The notes beneath the pieces are model-generated. The model saw nothing but the letters and a program-made list of their open reading frames with translations. It made no database searches and was not told where the DNA came from. Below, piece by piece: positions 15,897-24,345 of a stretch of DNA of 44,703 nt. How positions within the stretch are numbered: position 1 is the first letter of the stretch; the number at the start of each line of letters is the position of its first letter. Position numbers and translations under genes: made by a program. The stretch covers positions 1 through 44,703 of the forward strand of contig DASXUF010000108.1 of assembly GCA_036504975.1 (NCBI GenBank), read 5' to 3'. The stretch comes from Candidatus Binatia bacterium. GTDB lineage: Bacteria > Desulfobacterota > Binatia > UBA9968.

Positions 15897-18487
15897 TGCT
15901 CCGCCTGCTCGGCTACTTAAGCTGGCGCCACTTTATGCGCCATCGATTGCGGACGTTTCTCACTTTCCTCGGCGTTGTCCTCGGCGTCGCGGTGATCGTC
16001 GCCATCGCTCTCGTCAACCGTACGCTCGTCGGCTCGTTCCAACGGACTATCGAATTGATTGCGGGCAAGGCCGTGCTGCAGGTCGAAAACGGCGAGAGCG
16101 GTTTTAAGGAATCTCTCTTTCCGGCAGTTCGAGATACCGAAGGCGTGGTCGACGCCGCTCCGGCGGTGGACGGATTTCTTCCGCTGGTGGGAATTAAGGG
16201 AGAGAAACTGTACGTTTACGGCGTCGATTTCCTCGCCGATGCGTCGATCCGCGAGCACGAGTTCGCCGGCGGTACGTCCGAGTTGGAGAGCGCTCTGGAC
16301 TTCATCGCCCGGCCGGACTCGATCGCCGTCACCGAAACGTTTTCCCGGCGCATGAACCTGCCGGTAGGCTCGACCCTTCGCCTCGCGACCAGCCGGGGTG
16401 TGCGGGACTACACCGTGCGCGCGCTCTTGCGCGAGCAGGGAGCGGCGAAGGTTTTCGGTGGCAATTTCGCTTTGCTGGATCTGCCGGCGGCCCAGATAGC
16501 GTTGGGCAAGGACGGAAAGCTCGACGTCGTGGACCTGACGATCGAGCCTGGAGAGAAGGTCGATGCCGTGCGGCGACGGATCCAGGGCCGGCTCGGCGGC
16601 GCGGCCAATGTCGCGCGGCCGCGCGAGCGCGGCGAGCAGGTCGAGTCGCTGATGACTTCGTTCCGCGTCGGACTTTTCTTCGTCAGTCTCGTCGCCTTGT
16701 TCGTCGGCTTTTTTCTCATTTACAACACAGTTTCCGTCTCCGTCGTCCAGCGCAAGCGCGAGATCGGAACGCTCCGCTGCCTCGGCGTGCTCCGCAGGCA
16801 GATTTTGTCGCTGTTCATCATGGAGGCGCTGGCGGTCGCGGGCGCCGGATCGCTCGCGGGAGTTTTTGCGGGAATATTTCTGGCCCACGCGGCCCTGCTC
16901 GTGGTGGGGCAGACGGTCAACAGCATTTTCCTTCAAATGGATCTTAGGAGCGGCAGCTTTACTCCGCGTGAAATCTGGATCGGCCTCGCGTGCGGCATGG
17001 GAGTTGCGGTTCTGGCCGCGATCTATCCCGCCTGGCAGGCGGCGCGCGTGACGCCGCTGGAAAGCGCCCGCCAGACGGTGTGGCGGCCGCGTTCGCGCGG
17101 AGTATCGCGGGCTCCGCGCGTTGGCCTGGCGCTGCTCGTTCTATCTCCGGCGCTGGCGGCGCTCGCGCCCTCCATCTCAGGCGGCGGAGTGGAAAAGTTC
17201 ACCCTCGGCGTCGTGGCGATGATGCTCTTTCTCCTCGGGCTTTCTTTTCTCTCGCCGCCGCTGGTTTTCTGGTGGGCCGGGCTCTTCTGGCGGGCGATGG
17301 CGCGCTTGCCCCGGGGCTCCGGATTTCTCGGCACCGAAGCCCGGCTCGCCTGCGACAGTCTCAGGCGCGTGCCGGGACGATCGGGAACCACCATTGCGAC
17401 GCTCATGATCAGTCTCGCGGCTATTTTCACCGTTGCGGCCTTCGTCACCAGCGTCCGCGAGTCGTTGCTTTTATGGGTAGACCGCATGGTAACGGCGGAC
17501 CTGGTCGTGCATTCGGGCGCCAAGACGGCGGGCCCGGTCAACGTTCCTTTGAAGGAAGAGTTCGGCGCCAGGCTGGAGACGGTCCCCGGAGTCGCGGTCG
17601 TGGATTTTTATCGGCTGATCCGCTCTAGCTACGAAGGCAAGCCGGTCCTGATCCAATCTTTTTCCGCCCGAAGATCGGCGCGCGTCCGCACGCTGCCTAT
17701 GATCGCCGGCGACGGACAAACCGCGTTGAGGCAGATGGCCGAGGGGGCGGGAGTGGTCGTGAGCGAGAGCTTTTGCGACAAATTCGGCAAGCGCGCCGGA
17801 GATGTCATCCGGCTTACCACGCCCTCCGGGCCGGTCTCTTTTAAAATTATCGGTATCTACGTCGATTACACGTCCGATTCCGGCAGCGTGCTGATCGAGC
17901 GCGATGTCTACAAGAAGCTGTGGGGCGACGATCTGGTGGACGCCTTCGATCTATGGCTCGCGCGCGGCGCCGATCAGCAGGCGGTCATCGATAAAATCAA
18001 CCGCGATTACGGCGCGCCGTACCAGCTTTTCGTCAGCACGCACGGCGAGCTGAAGCGGAACGTCGTCGGCCTCATGCAACAATCGTTCGCCGTAAATTAC
18101 GCCGTCGAGATCGTCGCCGTGGTGGTCGCGATCTTCAGTGTCATCAACACTCTGCTGGCGTCCGTGCTCGACCGCACGCGCGAGATCGGCGTGTTGCGCG
18201 CGATCGGCGCGACCCGGAAGCAAGTCCGCGGGATGGTGCTGGCGGAGGCGGGCTGGATCGGACTCTTGGGCGGCGTTCTCGGACTTATAGCCGGCGCCGT
18301 CATGTCTTATCACCACGTCGTTTACAACACCAAATTCCTCACCGGTTGGACCTTCCAGTACTACTATCCTACCGAAGTCGCCGTTCTCTCTATCATTGCG
18401 TCCGTGGGACTATGCCTTCTCGCCGGCTATTTCCCCGCCAAACGGGCGGCGTCGATTCCGATCGTCTCGGCGATCGGGTATGAATAA
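15896..18487 (+). CDS. Large FtsX-like ABC permease (tandem MacB/FtsX domains)
   Basis: This 863-residue inner-membrane permease has two FtsX-type modules. It has an N-terminal TM helix (FLTFLGVVLGVAVIVAIALV), a periplasmic MacB-like domain (~residues 45-255) and a three-helix FtsX bundle (~260-390). A middle hydrophobic pair precedes a second TM-periplasmic unit (~500-710) and a second FtsX bundle with NTLLASVLDRTREIGVLRAI. Each FtsX core has the EIGxLR motif (REIGTLRCLGVLR and REIGVLRAIGATR). Doubled permeases of ~800-860 residues pair with LolD-like ATPases in YbbAP-type exporters. The substrate is unknown; envelope lipid, lipoprotein or a small molecule are all possible. Confidence 0.92.
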   Translation: MLRLLGYLSWRHFMRHRLRTFLTFLGVVLGVAVIVAIALVNRTLVGSFQRTIELIAGKAVLQVENGESGFKESLFPAVRDTEGVVDAAPAVDGFLPLVGIKGEKLYVYGVDFLADASIREHEFAGGTSELESALDFIARPDSIAVTETFSRRMNLPVGSTLRLATSRGVRDYTVRALLREQGAAKVFGGNFALLDLPAAQIALGKDGKLDVVDLTIEPGEKVDAVRRRIQGRLGGAANVARPRERGEQVESLMTSFRVGLFFVSLVALFVGFFLIYNTVSVSVVQRKREIGTLRCLGVLRRQILSLFIMEALAVAGAGSLAGVFAGIFLAHAALLVVGQTVNSIFLQMDLRSGSFTPREIWIGLACGMGVAVLAAIYPAWQAARVTPLESARQTVWRPRSRGVSRAPRVGLALLVLSPALAALAPSISGGGVEKFTLGVVAMMLFLLGLSFLSPPLVFWWAGLFWRAMARLPRGSGFLGTEARLACDSLRRVPGRSGTTIATLMISLAAIFTVAAFVTSVRESLLLWVDRMVTADLVVHSGAKTAGPVNVPLKEEFGARLETVPGVAVVDFYRLIRSSYEGKPVLIQSFSARRSARVRTLPMIAGDGQTALRQMAEGAGVVVSESFCDKFGKRAGDVIRLTTPSGPVSFKIIGIYVDYTSDSGSVLIERDVYKKLWGDDLVDAFDLWLARGADQQAVIDKINRDYGAPYQLFVSTHGELKRNVVGLMQQSFAVNYAVEIVAVVVAIFSVINTLLASVLDRTREIGVLRAIGATRKQVRGMVLAEAGWIGLLGGVLGLIAGAVMSYHHVVYNTKFLTGWTFQYYYPTEVAVLSIIASVGLCLLAGYFPAKRAASIPIVSAIGYE

Positions 18488-18990
18488 CAACGGCCCAGCA
18501 GTGCCCCATGCCCTCTTGTCCCCCTAAATTGATCGATCATTCATTATTGTGCGAAAGCTCGGCTTAGTTGCCAAATTTTGGTCCGCTTTCTCTAGTCTCA
18601 TGTCGGAAAAAGCGCCTGATAATTGGATTACTTAGCCCAAGATTCGCTTGGTACGGATGTTGCTCAAATCCAGGTTCGTCACGGCGACACCCGGAGAAAG
18701 CAATCGAAGGATCAAAGGAGAAGCACATGGAAGCAGAACTACACACAATAATCTCTCTGGTTGTATTCGTAGCGGGTTTGTTAAAGATTGCGACGATTGG
18801 GAGCAAGCCGAAACAACCACATTACAGCTATAGCCATACCCGTTAACCGGCGGATCTTGAGCGTCGGCAGAGCTTCGAGCCTCCGGCGCTCACTGGCACT
18901 TTTGGTGTACTATTATAGTTGCCGCCTGCCCTCCGCTACTTTCACCGTTAGCTTTAGCTTATTGATACCACAAAATAGTTAGAACCCTCA
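18488..18990. other. 503-bp AT-richer gap
   Basis: This gap is visibly richer in A/T than its surroundings. It separates the plus-strand exporter from the minus-strand ABC-2 operon, whose last gene ends at 18991. The only gene candidate is a 39-codon frame at 18727-18846 listed separately. I see no strong terminator hairpin for either flanking operon. Confidence 0.5.
18727..18846 (+). CDS. Candidate 39-residue single-TM membrane protein
   Basis: A short frame starts at ATG 18727 behind AAAGGAG with a good spacing and ends TAA at 18846. It encodes an acidic start (MEAELH), one hydrophobic stretch of about 18 residues (TIISLVVFVAGLLKIATI) and a polar, basic tail (KPKQPHYSYSHTR). That is the layout of a small bitopic membrane protein with the N-terminus outside or in, which cannot be told. 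No homologue is recognised. The main doubt is that a hydrophobic 39-codon frame can arise by chance; the ribosome site is the best evidence. Confidence 0.4.
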   Translation: MEAELHTIISLVVFVAGLLKIATIGSKPKQPHYSYSHTR

Positions 18991-19758
18991 TCAATTCGTC
19001 AGCCTTCGCTCGACGCTGTAGCGCGCCCAGGCGAGCAGCAGCGCCGAGGCTCCCAGCATGTAAGCGATATCCCATAAAAGTATTACCGACGCCTCTCCGC
19101 TAAACGCCGCGCGCGCTACGCGCACCGGATGGAGCAGCGGCAGGGCCTCTCCCACCCATAGCCATCCGGCTGGCAGCCGCTCTTCCAGCGGAAAAAAGAC
19201 GTCCGAAAATAGAAACAGCGGCGTCAAAAACAGGGTGAAATAAAAGCTGAACAGATCGATGGTGAGGATTCTCAGAGAGAAGGCGATGCCGATCGCCGCG
19301 AAAAGCAATCCGGTCAAGGGGATCAGCGGCAGCACCCAGAGCGCGGAGGGCAGCGGAGCGAGTCGCGCAAGCGCGACCACGAGAAAAAAGCAGCCGCCGT
19401 ATATGCAGGCGCGGGTGATGGCCCACAATACTTCGCCGGCCAGCACGTCGTCGGGCTCGATCGGCGTCGTGAGCATGGCATCGTAGGTCTTTTCGAAGTT
19501 GAGCCGGACGTAGATGTTATACGTCACCTCGAAGCTCGCTCCGTTCATGGCCGCGACCGAGACGAGACCGGGAACGATGAACGCGATATAGGAAGTTCCC
19601 GCCATGTCGTTGATGTAAGCGCCCAGCCCGACGCCGATCGAAACCAGATAGAGCACCGGCTCGAAGAAGTTCGGCAGAATGTTCCATTTCCAGGTGCGGC
19701 GATACATCGCCGCGTCGCGCCGCCACACCGCCAGCGCATGCGGAATCGATACGCTCAT
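18991..19758 (-). CDS. ABC-2 type permease (NodJ/DrrB-like)
   Basis: This 255-residue permease has six predicted membrane helices. The ABC-2 features are an N-terminal amphipathic segment (AVWRRDAAMYRRTWKWNILP), FEPVLYLVSIGVGLGAYI in TM1 and a late FPLEERLPAGWLWVGEALPL loop typical of NodJ-like exporters. The partner ATPase gene lies 88 bp upstream on the same strand. The start is set at ATG 19758, with GAGGAAG upstream; an earlier in-frame ATG at 19791 lies inside a palindromic repeat and is less likely. The pair would export a lipid-linked or hydrophobic compound or a polysaccharide; the substrate is not defined. Confidence 0.9.
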   Translation of the reverse strand: MSVSIPHALAVWRRDAAMYRRTWKWNILPNFFEPVLYLVSIGVGLGAYINDMAGTSYIAFIVPGLVSVAAMNGASFEVTYNIYVRLNFEKTYDAMLTTPIEPDDVLAGEVLWAITRACIYGGCFFLVVALARLAPLPSALWVLPLIPLTGLLFAAIGIAFSLRILTIDLFSFYFTLFLTPLFLFSDVFFPLEERLPAGWLWVGEALPLLHPVRVARAAFSGEASVILLWDIAYMLGASALLLAWARYSVERRLTN

Positions 19759-19783
19759 GGCTCGATCTTCCTCGCCATGACCC

Positions 19784-19849
19784 TGACCCATTCGATAAAC
19801 TCAGGGTCACCCTGAGCCCGTCGAAGGGTGAGAAGGGTCGAATGGGTCA
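19784..19849. repeat. Compound palindrome between ABC ATPase and permease genes
   Basis: The outer arms TGACCCATTCGA (19784-19795) and TCGAATGGGTCA (19838-19849) are perfect reverse complements. Inside lies a second perfect hairpin, CTCAGGG and CCCTGAG around TCA. The segment CCTGAGCCCGTCGAAGGGTG belongs to the widespread 'CTTCGACNNGCTCAGGG' class of bacterial dispersed repeats. The right arm includes the ATPase stop codon. In the mRNA it would fold between the two cistrons. Confidence 0.75.
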
Positions 19850-20767
19850 CGGTTGTCCCTCCAGGCTGGTTCCGGTCAGCGCCAGAAAAACGTCTTCGAG
19901 ATTCGTCGGCCGGACGACGAGCGGCCGGTGCGTCTCGTGGTCGTGGGCGCGGATGCGATCGATCAAGGGCGTGGCGTCGTCGAGGTAAAAGGTAACGCGG
20001 TTACCGACGCGTAAGCGGCGCGGCGCGACCGCCCCGTCGATCAACGCGGTTTCCTCCTTCGGAAAGCAGTCGACCTCCACCGCTTCGGGCGCCAGATGAG
20101 CGGCGATTAGAGCGGCGGGCGGGCCCTCATCGACGACCTTTCCGGACGATACGATGGCGACGCGGTCGCAGAGCCGCTGGGCTTCGTCCATGTAATGGGT
20201 GGTGAGCAGCACCGTCGTGCCCGTTGCGCGCAGCTCGCGTATGCGCGACCACAGGGCAAGGCGCACCGCCGGATCGAGCCCGGTCGTCGGCTCGTCCAGG
20301 ATCAAAAGCTCCGGGCGGTTCATCAGCGAGAGCGCGATCGCGAGGCGGCGCTGGAAGCCGCCCGACAATTGCTTCACCGGAACTTTGGCGTGCGAGCCGA
20401 GGTCGAGAAACGAGATGACTTCGCCGATGCGGCGCGAAAGCTCAGGCTCGTGGAGCAGGTGATAGCGCCCGAAGACGCGCAAATTTTCCTCGGGCGTGAG
20501 CGCGTCGATCAGGACGTTTTGCTGGAGCGTGACGCCGAGACGCGTACGCACGGCGCGGAGATTTTGCATGATGTCGAGGCCAAAGACTTCGATCGTGCCC
20601 GTCGTCGGACGGGTGACGCCGTAGGTCATGCGCAGCGTCGTGGTCTTTCCCGCGCCGTTGGGTCCCAACAGGCCGAAGCAAATCCCCGCCGGGACATCCA
20701 GGCTGAGGCTATCCACCGCCAAGCGGTCGCCGAATTTTTTAGTGACGGAACGAAGTCGAACGATCAT
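19847..20767 (-). CDS. ABC transporter ATPase (NodI/DrrA-like)
   Basis: This 306-residue ATPase has Walker A GLLGPNGAGKTT (about residue 33), Q-loop VTLQQN, signature LSGGFQRRLAIALSLMNRPE, Walker B LLILDEPTTGLDP and H-loop LLTTHYMDEAQ. The ~80-residue C-terminal domain resembles that of DrrA/NodI drug and lipooligosaccharide exporters. It is followed by the ABC-2 permease. Upstream, an MFS gene ends only 12 bp before this start, so all three may be one transcript. No convincing ribosome site precedes the ATG at 20767, so coupling to the MFS gene is plausible. Confidence 0.92.
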   Translation of the reverse strand: MIVRLRSVTKKFGDRLAVDSLSLDVPAGICFGLLGPNGAGKTTTLRMTYGVTRPTTGTIEVFGLDIMQNLRAVRTRLGVTLQQNVLIDALTPEENLRVFGRYHLLHEPELSRRIGEVISFLDLGSHAKVPVKQLSGGFQRRLAIALSLMNRPELLILDEPTTGLDPAVRLALWSRIRELRATGTTVLLTTHYMDEAQRLCDRVAIVSSGKVVDEGPPAALIAAHLAPEAVEVDCFPKEETALIDGAVAPRRLRVGNRVTFYLDDATPLIDRIRAHDHETHRPLVVRPTNLEDVFLALTGTSLEGQP

Positions 20768-20779
20768 TTTATGGAGCGC

Positions 20780-22048
20780 CTATGAAACCTTCCGCCCGGC
20801 GGCGGACGGAGGACGGACAACCATCGCGTACAGGCATCCCGTTACCAATAAAACGATCACCAGGCCCCAAAGCAAGATGTTGTAACTGTGCGTTCCGTCG
20901 TAAATCGCGCCGGCGGCGACCGGCCCGATGACCGCGCCCCAGGTTTGCACGAAGCTCATCGTCCCGCGTATCTTGGCGAAATTTTTGCGCCCGAAAAACT
21001 CGCCGACGGTGGACCAGTTCACGGGGAACGTGGATTCGACGACCGTGAACAAAGGGAGGAAAAGCCAGATCTGCCGTTCGCTCTCCGCGTAGATCAAAAA
21101 AATCAATCCCAAAGCGGCGACGCCCATGCAGACGGCCATGAGTTTGCCCTTGTCGACGTAGTCCGCCATCCAGCCGATCAGCATGTGCGACGGCAATCCT
21201 GTGAGAGCCTGCGCTCCCAAGAGAAAAGCGGCTCCCGGCTCGCTGAGGCCTTTCCAGACCATGATGGGAACGTAGTGAACGTTGATGGCGGAGAGCGTTA
21301 CGATGCGGAGCCCGGTCGCCAAAGTCAGCAGCCAAAACGCCGCCGTGCGCATCGCGTCGGACAGCGTGAAGTTTATTTCTTTTTGCCCGTTTCGATCACG
21401 CGCATCCTCAAGGCCCCCTGCGGCGGGAGCAGCGAGGTCTCCGTCCGGGCGGAGGCCCATGCTTTCGGGAGAGCGGCGCACGAGAATCGCGAGCGGCAGA
21501 CCGACAAGCAGGAAAACAACGCCCGCGCCGAACGCGGCGCTGCGCCACCCCCAGGCGTGGACGGCGTAGGCGAGGATGGGCGTGAACAGAAAACCGCCGA
21601 GGCCGATCGAAGCGCTGACGACCGCCATCGCCATGGTGCGCTTGCGGATGAACCAGGTGTTGGCGATGACCATCGGCGCGTCCATGAATCCCGCCTGGAA
21701 CGACAGCGAGACCACGCCCATGTAGACGATCAGCAGGCCGATGTAACTCTCGACGCCCGAGAGCATCATGTGGCCGATGCCGGTCATGACGATCGCCGCC
21801 AGGATCAGTGGGCGGGGACCGTAGTGGTCGAGAAAATAACCGGCGACCGGCGCCTCGAACGCGCCTTGCGCGCGGGCGAGAGAAAAGACCAGAGAGGTTG
21901 CGGCGCGGTTCAATCCCAGGTCCTGGCTCAAGGGAAGAAAGAAGACGGAAAAGCCGTAGTAGTACAGGCCGCCTCCCAGAATACGGAGCGCGGAGCCGAT
22001 GGCGATCATGCGCCAGCCGTAGAAGAGGCGGGAAATATTTGTCAGCAT
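20780..22048 (-). CDS. MFS transporter (OFA/MCT-like)
   Basis: This 422-residue protein has twelve predicted helices in two blocks separated by a central loop at ~200-235. The start GWRMIAIGSALRILGGGLYYYGFSVFFLPL and the motif A variant GYFLDHYGPRP resemble the oxalate/formate antiporter and monocarboxylate-carrier groups. So do SASIGLGGFLFTPILAY and the second-half GWMADYVDKGK. Such carriers move small organic acids; the cargo here is not known. It is the first gene of a probable operon with the ABC ATPase and permease. The intergenic region upstream carries several palindromes but no clear promoter. Confidence 0.87.
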   Translation of the reverse strand: MLTNISRLFYGWRMIAIGSALRILGGGLYYYGFSVFFLPLSQDLGLNRAATSLVFSLARAQGAFEAPVAGYFLDHYGPRPLILAAIVMTGIGHMMLSGVESYIGLLIVYMGVVSLSFQAGFMDAPMVIANTWFIRKRTMAMAVVSASIGLGGFLFTPILAYAVHAWGWRSAAFGAGVVFLLVGLPLAILVRRSPESMGLRPDGDLAAPAAGGLEDARDRNGQKEINFTLSDAMRTAAFWLLTLATGLRIVTLSAINVHYVPIMVWKGLSEPGAAFLLGAQALTGLPSHMLIGWMADYVDKGKLMAVCMGVAALGLIFLIYAESERQIWLFLPLFTVVESTFPVNWSTVGEFFGRKNFAKIRGTMSFVQTWGAVIGPVAAGAIYDGTHSYNILLWGLVIVLLVTGCLYAMVVRPPSAAGRKVS

Positions 22049-22386
22049 TGTCTGAAGGTGTGGAGGTCAAAGAGTAACCGACGATTCACTCTTCTGCAAC
22101 GGCCCGCCCGGCCGGGAGTCTCTCTCCGGGCCGATGCAAGCCCTTCGGGATCTCAAATGGCAAATCTCAAATTTGAGATCTGAAATCTGCCCTTCGAGTT
22201 TCCTCAGGGTGGTGAGCCTGGTCGAACCACGATTTGAAATTCCGAGCGAAGCGAGGACATGTCGGTCCTTCGAGAAACCCCCGTCCGGGCGGGCATAGTT
22301 GCACCTGAAACACTTTTGGCTGGCTTGAAAATAGGGCCCTGCGTGAAGGAAAATTGTGTGATACGATCCATTTCGGAGGAAGTTTG
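22049..22386. other. 338-bp divergent intergenic region with palindromes
   Basis: This region separates the divergent MFS and isocitrate dehydrogenase genes. It contains a perfect 16-bp palindrome ATCTCAAATTTGAGAT (22164-22179) and a G/C hairpin (GGCCCG at 22101 paired with CGGGCC at 22127). A CTTCGAG...CTCAGGGTGG...GAGCCTGGTCGAA stretch (22192-22230) resembles the dispersed CTTCGAC repeats seen elsewhere. No gene is evident. Promoters for both flanking genes should lie here, but none has a clear consensus. Confidence 0.55.
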
Positions 22387-23391
22387 ATGAAGCACGTCGT
22401 AACGCTGATCCCCGGCGACGGAATCGGACCGGAGGTGACAAAGCCGGCTCAGGAGATCGTCAAAGCGGCGGGCGTCGAGATCGAATGGGAGATCTTTGTC
22501 GCGGGCGCGGAAGGACTCGTGCGCTCGGGCAAGACGGTCTCCGATGATCTCCTGGATTCCATCAAGAGAAACAAAGTCGCTCTGAAGGGGCCGCTGACGA
22601 CGCCGATCGGCGAAGGTTTCAGCAGCGCGAACGTCGAGCTGCGCAAGGCGCTGGATCTTTACGCCAATCTTCGCCCGGTGAAGAGCCTTCCCGGCGTCAA
22701 GAGCCGGTATGAAAATGTGGACCTGATCGTGATTCGGGAAAACACGGAAGGTCTCTACTCGGGAATCGAGCACGTCGTGGTCCCGGGCGTCGTCGAAAGC
22801 CTCAAGATCATCACCGAAAAAGCTTCGACCCGGATCGCCCAGTTCGGCTTCAAGCTGGCCCGCGAGCAGGGACGAAAAAAAGTCGCTGTGGTTCACAAGG
22901 CCAACATCATGAAGCTCAGCGACGGGCTTTTTCTCCGCTGCGCGAGGAACGTGGCCAGAGATTTTCCCGATATTCAGTCTAAAGACGTCATCGTGGACAA
23001 CGCCTGCATGCAGCTCGTGATCAATCCATACCAGTACGATGTCCTCGTGCTGGAGAATCTTTACGGCGATATCATTTCCGATCTGGCCGCGGGTCTGGTC
23101 GGCGGGCTGGGTCTCGTTCCGGGGGCGAACATCGGCGACGACTGCGCTATTTTTGAAGCGGTCCACGGCAGCGCGCCGGACATCAAAGGGCAGAACAAGG
23201 CGAATCCGACGGCGATGATTCTCGCCGCGGTGATGATGCTCAAGCACATCGGCGAAACCAAGGCCGCGGACAGAATTTACGCCGCGCTGGTCAACGTTTT
23301 TACCAAACGCAAACTCTTCACGTTCGACCTCGGCAGCTCGGCGACGACGACCGAGTTCGCGAAGGCGGTCATGGAAGAGGTGGAGAGGTAA
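22387..23391 (+). CDS. NAD-type isocitrate/isopropylmalate dehydrogenase family (likely isocitrate dehydrogenase)
   Basis: This 334-residue beta-decarboxylating dehydrogenase most resembles short NAD-dependent isocitrate dehydrogenases (eukaryotic IDH3-like). It shows TLIPGDGIGPEV at the N-terminus, GPLTTPIGEGFSSANVELRK (substrate loop with the Ser-Asn of isocitrate enzymes), DLYANLRPVKS, VIRENTEGLYSGIEH, the catalytic Lys in HKANIMKLSDGLF, DVLVLENLYGDIISDLAAGL and GSAPDIKGQNKANPTAM. The reaction would be isocitrate to 2-oxoglutarate in the TCA cycle. Homoisocitrate or isopropylmalate activity is less likely. The start is the ATG at 22387, behind GGAGGA. A tautomerase and mscL follow with short gaps on the same strand. 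Confidence 0.9.
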   Translation: MKHVVTLIPGDGIGPEVTKPAQEIVKAAGVEIEWEIFVAGAEGLVRSGKTVSDDLLDSIKRNKVALKGPLTTPIGEGFSSANVELRKALDLYANLRPVKSLPGVKSRYENVDLIVIRENTEGLYSGIEHVVVPGVVESLKIITEKASTRIAQFGFKLAREQGRKKVAVVHKANIMKLSDGLFLRCARNVARDFPDIQSKDVIVDNACMQLVINPYQYDVLVLENLYGDIISDLAAGLVGGLGLVPGANIGDDCAIFEAVHGSAPDIKGQNKANPTAMILAAVMMLKHIGETKAADRIYAALVNVFTKRKLFTFDLGSSATTTEFAKAVMEEVER

Positions 23392-23412
23392 CTACAGAAA
23401 AGGAGAGGGTGT

Positions 23413-23793
23413 ATGCCGCTGGTTAGAATTTCGTTGATGAAGGGAAAGCCCGAGGGCTTCGGCAAGAAAGTCAGCGACGCGATCTATCGCACGATGGTGG
23501 AGACGATCAACGTTCCGGCAAAAGACAACTTTCAGGTCATCACCGAACACGACAAGGACAGCTTGATCTACGATACGAGCTATCTTGACATCCGGCGCAC
23601 CGATGGAATCGTCTTTATTCAGATCACGCTGAACGAAGGGCGTACGGTGGAGCTCAAGAAGTCATTTTACAAGACGCTGGCGGAGCGGCTGAACAAAGAA
23701 TTAGGCGTGCGCATGGAAGACGTTTTCGTCAGTCTGGTGGAAGTCAAAAAGGAAAACTGGTCGTTCGGCAACGGCATCGCGCAGTACGCCTGA
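23413..23793 (+). CDS. Tautomerase superfamily protein
   Basis: This 126-residue protein starts Met-Pro, leaving a free N-terminal Pro as general base in the 4-oxalocrotonate tautomerase/MSAD/cis-CaaD superfamily. It has two beta-alpha-beta units: [20 protein letters not shown] and [20 protein letters not shown]. This matches the longer 'Tautomerase_2' proteins. [10 protein letters not shown]-type helix and [18 protein letters not shown] complete it. Substrate is unknown. It follows the dehydrogenase gene by 21 bp with a GGAGAGGG ribosome site and is probably co-transcribed with it. Confidence 0.85.
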   Translation: MPLVRISLMKGKPEGFGKKVSDAIYRTMVETINVPAKDNFQVITEHDKDSLIYDTSYLDIRRTDGIVFIQITLNEGRTVELKKSFYKTLAERLNKELGVRMEDVFVSLVEVKKENWSFGNGIAQYA

Positions 23794-23825
23794 TGCCGGC
23801 GGATCGATCGAAGGAGGGTGGTCGG

Positions 23826-24272
23826 ATGTTGAAGGAATTCAAAGAATTCGCGATGCGGGGAAACGTGGTCGATCTGGCCGTCGGCGTGATCATCGGCGGT
23901 GCGTTCGGAACTATCGTCAAGAGTCTGGTCGAAGACGTGTTGATGCCGCCGGTCGGCTTGCTGTTGGGAGGCGCGGATTTCTCCAACTTGTTTCTTGCTA
24001 TAAAACACGGAACGAATCCCGGACCCTACCTTAAGTTGGCGGACGCCAAGGCCGCGGGCGCGGTAACGATCAACTACGGTCTGTTTATCAACTCGGTCAT
24101 CAGCTTCCTGATCGTAGCCTTTGCCGTGTTCATGGTCGTGCGGGCGATCAACCGGATGCATCGCGGCGAGGATGCCCCGCCGACTACCAAACTCTGCCCC
24201 GAATGCGCGTCCGTCATACCGATCAAGGCGAAGCGCTGTCCTCACTGCACGTCGCAAATAGAGGGAAAATAA
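23826..24272 (+). CDS. mscL: Large-conductance mechanosensitive channel with C-terminal zinc ribbon
   Basis: MscL opens under membrane tension to release solutes during hypoosmotic shock. The 148-residue protein has the N-terminal amphipathic helix and TM1 ([20 protein letters not shown]) with the gate Gly/Val residues. A periplasmic loop and TM2 ([20 protein letters not shown]) follow. After TM2 the usual cytoplasmic helix is replaced by a CPEC-x10-CPHC ribbon at about residues 125-142. That extension makes the protein about 12 residues longer than E. coli MscL. The ATG at 23826 is behind GAAGGAGGG; a longer in-frame start at 23793 overlaps the previous stop and is rejected. Confidence 0.93.
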   Translation: MLKEFKEFAMRGNVVDLAVGVIIGGAFGTIVKSLVEDVLMPPVGLLLGGADFSNLFLAIKHGTNPGPYLKLADAKAAGAVTINYGLFINSVISFLIVAFAVFMVVRAINRMHRGEDAPPTTKLCPECASVIPIKAKRCPHCTSQIEGK

Positions 24273-24301
24273 GACACAGCATCGGCTTGGGGCCTTCGTA
24301 G

Positions 24302-24338
24302 TCCGTTCGCACTGAGCTTGTCGAAGCGGAGTGCTGCG
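24302..24338. repeat. Dispersed palindrome, CTTCGACAAGCTCAG class
   Basis: TCCGTTCGCACTGAGCTTG followed by TCGAAGCGGAGTGCTGCGA has CGCACT and AGTGCTGCG arms around the GAGCTTGTCGAAG core. The same core recurs at 19811-19830 and 44505-44640. It lies between the convergent mscL and M24-family genes. Confidence 0.6.
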
Positions 24339-24345
24339 AGTCAGC

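Noticed and set aside
20888-22183. 431-codon frame opposite the OFA-like MFS gene
   Set aside because: Antisense of a clear 12-helix transporter; composition is charged and typical of a GC-rich shadow.
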